Shown here: positions 27,374 to 36,216 of the stretch, one piece after another
How positions within the stretch are numbered: position 1 is the first letter of the stretch
How the letters are laid out: the number at the start of each line of letters is the position of its first letter
NCBI GenBank assembly: GCA_022644775.1
Contig: JALCHN010000010.1
Span: 1-53,185, forward strand
Direction of reading: 5' to 3'
Length of the DNA: 53,185 bases
Origin: Eggerthellaceae bacterium
GTDB lineage: Bacteria > Actinomycetota > Coriobacteriia > Coriobacteriales > Eggerthellaceae
Notes under the pieces: model-generated
What the model saw: the letters and a program-made list of their open reading frames with translations, nothing else
Told to the model about the DNA's origin: nothing
Database searches by the model: none
Made by a program: the position numbers and the translations under genes

Positions 27374-28699
27374 CTATTCCGCGTAGAGCGGGCTTTCCAC
27401 CTGGCTATGAGCGCGCATCGCGTCGTTGACCACGGCTTCGGCCGAAAGGCGCAGAGCCGACAGATTGGCCTTGGCCTCTTCGGAAAGGCCCTCGGCATCG
27501 ATGCTGTCGCACAGGCCCACGTTCACGCGCGCGTCGCACAGGGCGCCCAGGGCATCCTGTTTTGCAGCCATGGCTTTGGCGGCCGCCGCCGCGTCGTCGC
27601 CCAGAAGCGGGCCGAAGACGCGCGACACGTAGCGGGCCTTCTTGCACTCCTTGCGCACATGGTGGGTTTCCTTGGCGTCGGCGTAATCGAGCTCGTCCAA
27701 GCGAGCCGTCGTGTCGATGAGCAGCAGGTCGAACGCGCTGCGCACCTCTTCGCGGGCCAAGCCGTTGCGCTCGACGCTGCCCTTCCAGCGAATCGCGCGC
27801 AGGCGGTCGAGGATGCGGGCCATGAGCTTTTCGGTCTTGTCGCTCGTAAGGAAGCCGATGACCGCGTCACGCTCGTCGTCGCGGTCGGCCTCGATGGCGG
27901 CGCACAGATCGAGCGCCGGGTTCTCGAGCCCGTGCACCTCGTCCAAGAAGACGTCGAGCTCGCGCAGGCGCGAAAGCTCGAGCACCACCGAGCGCAGATC
28001 GCGCTGGAGGCGCTTGGAGAACGACCGCTTCATGAAGGGCTCGCAGAACACGAGCAGGCTGCGCAGGGTGCGGATGCTCACGCGCAGCTTGTGGCAGGTT
28101 TCGGGCTCGTCGGGATCGGCCAAGAAGGCCTTCATGCGACCCTCGAGCTCGTCGGCCCATTCGGCGAAACGGTCGTCCAGGAAGCAGAGGGTCTTCCAGA
28201 GCTGGGATTCGGGACCTTGGGCGAACCAGAGCAGGCGAGACGGGGTGCCCTGCGATTCGTCGCCGAGGCGCACGGCCGCCATGGCGCCGGTGGCGAAGGA
28301 GATCGAGGCCCCGCTCACGCGGCGGCAGACCTCTTCGATGAAGGGGTTGTGCCCCACGGCGAAGACCACGTCGGCGTCGCAGGCGGCCAAACGGTCGCGG
28401 AAGGCGTCGATGTCCTGCTCCCACAGGCAGTTTTCGATGCGCACTTCCCCTTCGAGGGACACGCCGACCTCGTCGAGGGCGTCGACCAGGGCATCGGCCG
28501 TCTGCACGGTGCGCTCGGCCGGGCTCGTCCACACCTGGGCCGTCTCCCCGTCGCCGATCTGCAGCAGGGACAGCATGGGCGCGAAGCGCGCGTCGAGCGC
28601 CCGCCGGCCGGCGGGAGTGAGGGTGCGCGTCTCGTCGGCGCGCTCTTCGGTGCGCGCCTGGGCTTTTCCGTGGCGAACCAGAACCAACATGCGAGTCAT
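27374..28699 (-). CDS. SixA-type histidine phosphatase fused to a CHAD domain
   Basis: A 441-residue two-domain protein. Residues 1-165 are a histidine-phosphatase (SixA-like) domain with the catalytic RHG near residue 9 and VGHNPF holding the second His. Residues 200-440 are a CHAD domain: HKLRVSIRTLRSLLVF near the start and HHVRKECKKARYVSRVFGPL near the end give the conserved His and basic residues. CHAD domains bind polyphosphate, so a link to phosphate or polyphosphate metabolism is likely but inferred. ATG 28699 follows GAAGGGA at 7 nt; a longer TTG frame lacks homology. Followed by trxA. Confidence 0.9.
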   Translation of the reverse strand: MTRMLVLVRHGKAQARTEERADETRTLTPAGRRALDARFAPMLSLLQIGDGETAQVWTSPAERTVQTADALVDALDEVGVSLEGEVRIENCLWEQDIDAFRDRLAACDADVVFAVGHNPFIEEVCRRVSGASISFATGAMAAVRLGDESQGTPSRLLWFAQGPESQLWKTLCFLDDRFAEWADELEGRMKAFLADPDEPETCHKLRVSIRTLRSLLVFCEPFMKRSFSKRLQRDLRSVVLELSRLRELDVFLDEVHGLENPALDLCAAIEADRDDERDAVIGFLTSDKTEKLMARILDRLRAIRWKGSVERNGLAREEVRSAFDLLLIDTTARLDELDYADAKETHHVRKECKKARYVSRVFGPLLGDDAAAAAKAMAAKQDALGALCDARVNVGLCDSIDAEGLSEEAKANLSALRLSAEAVVNDAMRAHSQVESPLYAE

Positions 28700-28915
28700 C
28701 GTGTGCTCCCTTCGACTGGTTTGTCGCACCAGCATACCACGAGGGTTCGCGGGCGGGATCGCGGTCAAGCCGGTGCCGTCTCGGCGCGCGTCCCGGCCGC
28801 ACAGCGCGCACGTCCGCCTGGTAGGTGGGCGGGCTCGCGAACCAGTCGGCCCCGCCCAAGCCCGCGCACGCGCGCCCCCTCACAGCACGCCCCGCCTCCG
28901 CCTTCCGCACCCCAC

Positions 28916-28947
28916 ACAAAAAAGGGAGCCCCCAACGGAGCTCCCTT
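28916..28947 (-). terminator. Terminator of cydAB
   Basis: Stem AAGGGAGC (28922-28929) with GCTCCCTT (28940-28947), followed on the minus strand by TTTTTTG. Confidence 0.9.
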
Positions 28948-28987
28948 CCCAAACGGCGCAAGCGCCGGTGCATGTTCTGCGCGCCTT

Positions 28988-30019
28988 CTAGTATTCGGCG
29001 CCTTCAAGGTCGGCATCGGTCACCTTGCCGGCAAACGTGCGGTAGACCAGGAAATGGTAGAAGAGCACGAGCGGCAGGCCGATGCACAGGATCACCGTCA
29101 TCGCGCCCAAGCCCACGTCGCTACCGGCGGCCGAGGCGATCGTCACCGAGTTGGCCGGATCGACGGCCGGCACGATGTTGGGGAACAGCGAGGTGGCGGT
29201 GAGCGCCACGAGCCCCAGGCAGATCACGGCTGCGGCGAGGAAGTTGGGCAGATCGCCCGCTTCGCCCTTGCGACCGAAGGCGAGCTCGGCCAGGAAGGCG
29301 ATCACCACGAGCGCCGCGCACACGCCGGGCACCGCCAGGGGCAGATCGCCCGCCATCGTGGAGGGCACCTGCACGAAGTAGCAGACCGTCGCGAGCACGA
29401 ACAGGACGACCACCGCGATCTGGGACTTGCCGCGCAGGTCGACCGCGCGGTCGTGCAGGTCGCCGGGCAGGGTCTTCACAGCCGTCCACGCGCAGCCCAG
29501 CGACACGAACTGGGCGAGCCCCACCAGGCCGCACAGGAGCGCGAAGGGGTTGAGCAGGGCGAAGAAGCTGCCCATGTAGTCGCCGTTGGCGTCGAGCGGC
29601 AGGCCGGCGAGCACGTTGCCCACGGCCACGCCCAGAAGCAGGGCCGGCAGGAAGCTGCCCACGACGAACAGGCCGTCGCAGAGCTGCTTGGGCGCCAGGT
29701 CGCGCGAGTAGAACTCAAGGCCGATCACACGGAAGATCAGGCCGAACAGCACGAGCATGATGGCCAGGTAGAAGCCCGAGAACGTGGTCGCGTAGGCCGG
29801 GCCGAAGGCGGCGAACAGGGCGCCGCCGGCGGTGAGCAGCCACACTTCGTTGCCGTCCCACACGGGCCCGATCTCGTAGCGCAGGATCGCCTTCTCCTTC
29901 TCGTTCTTGGCCAGGAAGGGATAGGCCACGCCCACGCCCAAATCGAAGCCGTCGAGCACGAAGTAGCCGAAAATCACGACGAAAATGATGATGAACCAGA
30001 AGATCGCGAGTGCGGACAT
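28988..30019 (-). CDS. cydB: Cytochrome bd oxidase subunit II
   Basis: A 343-residue eight-helix membrane subunit of the bd quinol oxidase. It has the family start FWFIIIFVVIFGYFVLDGFDLGVG and IGPVWDGNEVWLLTAGGALF. ATG 30019 follows AAGGAGGT inside the end of cydA; only 2 nt separate the genes. Works with CydA to reduce oxygen to water at low oxygen. Confidence 0.97.
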   Translation of the reverse strand: MSALAIFWFIIIFVVIFGYFVLDGFDLGVGVAYPFLAKNEKEKAILRYEIGPVWDGNEVWLLTAGGALFAAFGPAYATTFSGFYLAIMLVLFGLIFRVIGLEFYSRDLAPKQLCDGLFVVGSFLPALLLGVAVGNVLAGLPLDANGDYMGSFFALLNPFALLCGLVGLAQFVSLGCAWTAVKTLPGDLHDRAVDLRGKSQIAVVVLFVLATVCYFVQVPSTMAGDLPLAVPGVCAALVVIAFLAELAFGRKGEAGDLPNFLAAAVICLGLVALTATSLFPNIVPAVDPANSVTIASAAGSDVGLGAMTVILCIGLPLVLFYHFLVYRTFAGKVTDADLEGAEY

Positions 30020-30021
30020 GG

Positions 30022-31461
30022 CTACTTCACCTCCTTCGCGGCAGCCGCGCCTTCGGCAACGGCGGTCGCCTCCCCAGCGGCCTTGGCGCCGCCGGCCAGC
30101 TTATCGGCGATCGAGCCCACGCTCGTCCCCTTGCGGTCGGCATCCGTGGGGCCCTGCTTGGCCAGATGGAAGAACAGGCGCAGGAACACGACGAAGATGG
30201 CCAGGTACACCACGACGAACAGCACGAGCGAGATGATGAGCTCGGTGGGGTCGACGGCCTGCGAATAGGCGTCGACCGTGCGCAGCTCGTGGTAGACGAT
30301 CCAGGGCTGGCGGCCGAATTCGGCGCACATCCACCCGGTCTGGATCGCGATGATCGGGAAGATCGGGGCGAAGAGCAGGGCCTTGAGCAATCCCTTGCCG
30401 GGCTCCTTGCCCTTCTTGGCCTTCACGGTTGCGATGAGCGCGAGCAGCACCCACAGGCAGATGAGGCCGTAGGCCAGAATCATGAGGTGGTAGGTCTGGA
30501 ACACGAGGCCCACGGGCGGGACGTCGCCCGAATCGAAGCTGTTGAGACCCTGAATCTCGTAGCTGGGGTCGCCCGAAATCAGGATGCTCGTCATGCCGGG
30601 AATGGGCACTTCGATCGCCTTGACTTCCTGAGACTCTTCGTCGACGAAGCCGATGATCGTCATGCCGGCGGGGCCGTCGGCGTACTGGGCTTCCATCGCG
30701 GCGAGTTTTTCGGGCTGCTGCTGAGCGACTTCGACGGCCTGCTGATGGCCGGCCGGCATCATGACGACGGCCGCCACGAGCGCGACGATCGTGCCCACGC
30801 GCAGGGCCTTTTTGCCGAATTCCTTCTTGGAATGCAGCATATGATAGGCACCGATCGCAACGGCCACCAGGGCGCCCATGATGATGAGGGCGACGACGAC
30901 GTGGAAGTAGCGCGGCAGGGTCGAATGATTCAGGGCGGCGGTGAAGAAATCGGTCATGACCGCCTTCGAGCCGGTGGCCGCCTGCTCGACGGTGTAGCCG
31001 GCCGGGGTCTGCATCCAGGAGTTCGCGATGATGATCCACAACGCGGACAGAAGGGAGCCGCCCCAAGCCAACCAGGAGCTGGCCAAATAGAATTTCGGGG
31101 ACACCTTGTTCTTGCCCAGAAGCACCACGCCGAGGAAGGTGCTTTCCAGGAAGAAGGCGAACAGGGCCTCGGCGGCGAGCGGGGCGCCGAAGATGTCGCC
31201 TACGAAGCGGGAGTAGTCGGCCCAGTTAGTGCCGAACGAGAACTCCATCGTGATACCGGTGGCCACGCCCACGGCGAAGCACAGGGTGAACACCTTCGCC
31301 CAGAAGGTGGCGGCTGCGATATCTTCAGCCGCTTTGCTCTTGTACGCGCGCGTTTGCTCGATCGCCATGATCAAGCCCGTGCCGATGCTCATGGGCACGA
31401 ACAAGAAGTGGTAGCAGGCGATAAAGCCAAACTGGATGCGCGCCAGCATCGCTGGATCCAT
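30022..31461 (-). CDS. cydA: Cytochrome bd oxidase subunit I
   Basis: A 479-residue subunit carrying the haems. Visible are the N-terminal ligand His (RIQFGFIACYHFLFVP), the second His (LPRYFHVVVALI), GWMCAEFGRQPW on the quinol side, and a short Q-loop type. The C-terminal 40 residues are an Ala-rich tail. ATG 31461 follows GGAGGAGAAGGAG. A consensus promoter lies about 80 nt upstream, beyond which begins the inverted-repeat array. No cydCD in the window. Confidence 0.97.
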   Translation of the reverse strand: MDPAMLARIQFGFIACYHFLFVPMSIGTGLIMAIEQTRAYKSKAAEDIAAATFWAKVFTLCFAVGVATGITMEFSFGTNWADYSRFVGDIFGAPLAAEALFAFFLESTFLGVVLLGKNKVSPKFYLASSWLAWGGSLLSALWIIIANSWMQTPAGYTVEQAATGSKAVMTDFFTAALNHSTLPRYFHVVVALIIMGALVAVAIGAYHMLHSKKEFGKKALRVGTIVALVAAVVMMPAGHQQAVEVAQQQPEKLAAMEAQYADGPAGMTIIGFVDEESQEVKAIEVPIPGMTSILISGDPSYEIQGLNSFDSGDVPPVGLVFQTYHLMILAYGLICLWVLLALIATVKAKKGKEPGKGLLKALLFAPIFPIIAIQTGWMCAEFGRQPWIVYHELRTVDAYSQAVDPTELIISLVLFVVVYLAIFVVFLRLFFHLAKQGPTDADRKGTSVGSIADKLAGGAKAAGEATAVAEGAAAAKEVK

Positions 31462-31541
31462 ACCAATCTCCTTCTCCTCCAGAGGGTGGCAGAAGCAAGG
31501 ATCATAATTGCTACAATGCCACTCTCATTACTCACATTTCG

Positions 31542-31570
31542 AGATTAGTGAAGGATACGCAGGATGTCAA
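31542..31570 (-). promoter_or_regulatory. Promoter of cydAB
   Basis: On the minus strand: TTGACA (31570-31565), 17-nt spacer, TAATCT (31547-31542). An 8-bp palindrome TTGTACAA lies about 30 nt upstream and might be an operator. Confidence 0.85.
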
Positions 31571-31653
31571 ACACTATTCCTGCATAACCTGGTCAAATTG
31601 TACAACGGAAGATGTAAGCGGCTGGTAACAAGCGCACCGTGCCGCACCAATCA

Positions 31654-32096
31654 ATTAACGCGCCCTTCTCACCCCCATCAGGCCGATTGCCCGCATTCCG
31701 ATGAGAAAGGCGCATTATTCGCCCGCAGCGACCGCTGCGGCAGGGCGCGGCGGTCCGTTAACACGCCCTTTTCGCCCCTAGCGGGGCGAACATTCCGACG
31801 AGAAAGGCGCATTAATTGGCTGGGGCCCGGTCGGACTGTGGCCGGGGTTGGGCTGTGGCCGGGCTAGGCTGTGGCTGGGGTTGGGCTGGGGCAGGGTTGC
31901 ACGGGGCGCCGGCCCGCTAACGCGCCCTTCTCGCATCAGACGCCCGAAGAGCGAGTTCCATGCCGCGAAAGGCGCATTACGTCCAGCGCCGAACGGAAAG
32001 TTCCGCCGTCGCGCGACACCGCGCAATACCAACAACGCGCCCTTCTCGCACCGGACGGGCGAGAAGGGCGCGTTAATCCGCGAAAGGCGCATTAAT
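31654..32096. repeat. Array of four inverted-repeat units between the radical SAM gene and cydA
   Basis: Each unit starts close to TTAACGCGCCCTTCTC and ends close to GAGAAAGGCGCATTAA, the rough reverse complement. Units: 31654-31719, 31757-31817, 31916-31980, 32034-32096. Unit centres differ. The fourth holds a perfect 16-bp stem (32034-32049 with 32059-32074) plus a third arm at 32080-32096. No credible gene lies in 31571-32140; the short frames here merely translate the repeat. Confidence 0.85.
31836..31899. repeat. G-rich minisatellite, 16-17 nt period
   Basis: Units starting CTGTGGC at 31836, 31853 and 31869 and a partial at 31886 form about 3.8 copies. Runs of 3-4 G on the plus strand could fold as a quadruplex. 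It separates units 2 and 3 of the inverted-repeat array. Confidence 0.75.
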
Positions 32097-32140
32097 GGGG
32101 GTCGAGCTGATCCGAACGTCGCACGAAAGCGCGCGTTGCG

Positions 32141-33463
32141 CTAACAAACGCCGGCGCAGTGCACCGACCCGTAGACGCTCCCGTCGCCGAAGAGCAGCTC
32201 ATGCTCTTCGCCGGTGAGCTTGGCGCGGGCCTGGTCGCGCAGCTTGTTCACGCCGATGAAGAACTGGCGCATCATGGCCACCATCAGGTAGCGGCCCTTG
32301 GGCGTGAGCGTGAGCTCGTAGGCGTTGTCGGTCTCGAAGGCGCCCGCCGCGCGCATATAGGCCATTTCGAGCGGAAGGCCTGCTTCCACCGACACGCCGA
32401 AGTGCTCTTTGAAGGCCTGCTTGTCCAAACGCAGGCCGAACAGGTTCATCATGAAACGATAGCGCATGCGCGAATGCAGGTCGAAGTCGGCGTAGCTGGT
32501 CGCCGACATGCGGCCGTGCTCGATGTAGTCGTTGTAGTCCTTCACCGAGAAGGTGTTCACGTACAGGCGCTGGCCCAGGTAGGTGATGCCGCCCGACCCA
32601 ATCGCCGGGTACTCTTCGTAGTCAACCACGTACTCGTCGATCATGTCGGAATTCGAGTTGTCGAAGGTCCAGGCGCTGCTCATCGTGAAGCCGTTTTCGG
32701 TGAGAGCCTGCGCGATGATGTCGTAGTAGCGCTTTTCGCGGCTGTAGTCGACGCGGCCCACCGTGGCGGCGAGCGACTTTTCCACCGAAGGCGAGGCCAT
32801 GAGCGGGTAGAACGTCGTCTGGCTCACGCCGCTTTCCAGAATGTAGGCGATATCGGTCGCCAGGATGTCTTCGGTCTGAGCCGGGAAATTGAAGATCATG
32901 TCGGCGTTCATCGACTTGAAGTGGGGCGTCGCGAGCTTCAGACGTTCCAGAATCGTGTCGGCATCGCCGTACTTTTCCAGGCGCCCCATCTGCTTGAGCA
33001 GGCCGTTGTCGAAGGACTGCACGCCCACCGAAAGGCGCTGCACGCGCCCCTCGAGCTTTTCAAGATAGGGCTCGGTGAGATGGTTGGGGTTGGTCTCGCT
33101 CGACACCTCTTTGATCGAGAAGGTCTCGCGTGACAAATCGATCGTCTTGCAGAGCTCGTCGATCATGATCGTCGGCGTGCCACCGCCCACGTAGAGGCTG
33201 TCGAAGTCGTAGCCCATTTCGGCGAGCATGAGCATCTCGCGGCGCAGGTTCTGGTAATAGGGGCGCGCACGCTCCTCGCTGTAGGGGAAGCGGTTGAACG
33301 AGCAGTAGGGGCACAGGCGCTGGCAGAAGGGCACATGCATGTAGAGCATGTAGCGCTTGCCCGGCTCGGGCCCCGGAAGGCGGTCGCCTTCGAACGGCTT
33401 CAGATTCAGATAGCGGTCGGTGCAGGATCGCACCACGCTCGACAACAGTCTTTCGCTCAGCAT
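32141..33463 (-). CDS. HemN/HemW-like radical SAM protein
   Basis: A 440-residue radical SAM enzyme of the coproporphyrinogen III oxidase-like family. HVPFCQRLCPYCSF supplies the CxxxCxxC cluster, YVGGGTPT follows, and the HemN-type C-terminal domain is recognisable. Members act as heme synthesis dehydrogenases, heme chaperones (HemW) or heme-degrading methyltransferases (ChuW/HutW); which applies cannot be told. ATG 33463 starts 9 nt after the purD stop, and its GGGAG site lies within the purD end, so translation is likely coupled. The C-terminus ends in Cys residues (HCAGVC). Confidence 0.85.
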   Translation of the reverse strand: MLSERLLSSVVRSCTDRYLNLKPFEGDRLPGPEPGKRYMLYMHVPFCQRLCPYCSFNRFPYSEERARPYYQNLRREMLMLAEMGYDFDSLYVGGGTPTIMIDELCKTIDLSRETFSIKEVSSETNPNHLTEPYLEKLEGRVQRLSVGVQSFDNGLLKQMGRLEKYGDADTILERLKLATPHFKSMNADMIFNFPAQTEDILATDIAYILESGVSQTTFYPLMASPSVEKSLAATVGRVDYSREKRYYDIIAQALTENGFTMSSAWTFDNSNSDMIDEYVVDYEEYPAIGSGGITYLGQRLYVNTFSVKDYNDYIEHGRMSATSYADFDLHSRMRYRFMMNLFGLRLDKQAFKEHFGVSVEAGLPLEMAYMRAAGAFETDNAYELTLTPKGRYLMVAMMRQFFIGVNKLRDQARAKLTGEEHELLFGDGSVYGSVHCAGVC

Positions 33464-33471
33464 ATACTGGT

Positions 33472-34767
33472 TTACTCCCACGAGCTCCGTCCGTGCGCGG
33501 CCTTCAGGCCGATGTCGGAACGGAACTGCTTTCCCTCGAAATCGATACGGTCGCACGCCTCGTAGGCACGGGCGCGCGCGTCTTCAAACGTAGCGCCCAA
33601 TGCTACTACGTTGAGCACGCGGCCACCCGCGGTGACCAAATCTCCATTTTCGTCGCGCTTGGTCCCGGCATGGAAGACCGTCACGCCCGGCAGTTCCTCG
33701 GCCGCTTCGATGCCGGTGATCTTCTTGCCCTTTTCGTAGGCCTTGGGATAGCCCTGGCTGGCGAGCACCACGCACACGGCCCATTCGTCGTCGCGCCAGG
33801 CCAGATGCACGTCCTCGGGCTTGCCTTCGGCCACCGCCACCATGATGTCGGCCAAATCGGCGTCAAGGCGCGGCAGGACGACCTGGGTTTCGGGGTCGCC
33901 GAAGCGGGCGTTGAACTCGAGCACCTTGGGGCCGGCCGGCGTGAGCATGAAGCCGCCGTAGAGCACGCCGCGGTAGTCGTGGGCGAAGGGCTCCTTCGCC
34001 GTGGCCGCAGCGGCGGTTTCCATAACCTCGGTCATCGCCGCGAGCTCGTCATCGGTGACGATCGGAACGGGGGAATACACGCCCATGCCGCCCGTGTTGG
34101 GGCCCTCGTCGCCATCGTAGGCGCGCTTGTGGTCCTGGGCCGTGGCCATGCAGAAGGCGTGCCCGCCCGTGACGAAGGCGAGCAGAGAGCATTCGGGGCC
34201 GGTGAGGCACTCTTCGACGACCACGCGACTGCCCGCCTTGCCGAAGGCGCCCTCGAAGCAGTCGCTGACGGCGTCGACGGCCTCCTCGACGGTCTGGGCC
34301 ACGATCACGCCCTTGCCGGCAGCCAGGCCATCGGCCTTCACCACGATTGGCGCGCCCATGTCGCGCACGTACTGCACGGCGGGCGCCGCTTCGGTGAAGG
34401 TGCCGTAGGCGGCCGTGGGGATGCCGTTTTCCTGCATGAAGCGCTTGCTGTAGGTCTTGCTGCCCTCGAGCTGGGCGCCCTGGGCGTCGGGCCCGAAGAC
34501 GAGCACGCCGGCCGCGCGCAGGGTGTCGGCCACGCCGGCCACGAGCGGGGCTTCGGGGCCGATCACCACGAGGTCGACCGCGTGCGCGCGGACGAAGGCG
34601 AGCACCTCTTCCCCGTTGTCGATGTCGACGCCTTCCACGTTTTCGGCGATCGCCGCCGTGCCGCCGTTGCCGGGCAGCACGTAGAGCTTCTCGCAACGCG
34701 GCGACTTCGCCAGGGCCCACGCAATCGCATGCTCGCGACCGCCGCTGCCCAAAACCGCAATGATCAT
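33472..34767 (-). CDS. purD: Phosphoribosylamine-glycine ligase
   Basis: A 431-residue ATP-grasp enzyme of purine synthesis, making glycinamide ribonucleotide. GSGGREHAIAWAL opens the N domain, VVKADGLAAGKGV is in the ATP-grasp fold, and EFNARFGDPETQVVLPRL is the ligand signature. ATG 34767 follows GAAAGGAG. It lies downstream of purA past a terminator and precedes the radical SAM gene. Confidence 0.97.
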   Translation of the reverse strand: MIIAVLGSGGREHAIAWALAKSPRCEKLYVLPGNGGTAAIAENVEGVDIDNGEEVLAFVRAHAVDLVVIGPEAPLVAGVADTLRAAGVLVFGPDAQGAQLEGSKTYSKRFMQENGIPTAAYGTFTEAAPAVQYVRDMGAPIVVKADGLAAGKGVIVAQTVEEAVDAVSDCFEGAFGKAGSRVVVEECLTGPECSLLAFVTGGHAFCMATAQDHKRAYDGDEGPNTGGMGVYSPVPIVTDDELAAMTEVMETAAAATAKEPFAHDYRGVLYGGFMLTPAGPKVLEFNARFGDPETQVVLPRLDADLADIMVAVAEGKPEDVHLAWRDDEWAVCVVLASQGYPKAYEKGKKITGIEAAEELPGVTVFHAGTKRDENGDLVTAGGRVLNVVALGATFEDARARAYEACDRIDFEGKQFRSDIGLKAAHGRSSWE

Positions 34768-34798
34768 GTCCGTCTCCTTTCGGGCGCACCTGCGCCTA

Positions 34799-34828
34799 CA
34801 AAACGGGCCCGCGCATAGGCAGGCCCGT
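34799..34828 (-). terminator. Terminator of purA
   Basis: Stem ACGGGCC/GGCCCGT (34803-34809 with 34822-34828), followed on the minus strand by four T. Moderate strength; some read-through into purD is possible. Confidence 0.75.
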
Positions 34829-34846
34829 CACACTGCACCAAAGGTG

Positions 34847-36213
<1,367 letters not shown>

Positions 36214-36216
36214 GTA

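Noticed and set aside
31778-32092. Short frames in the inverted-repeat array (INAPFS repeats)
   Set aside because: The repeated residues follow from the DNA repeat in several frames; no start signals.
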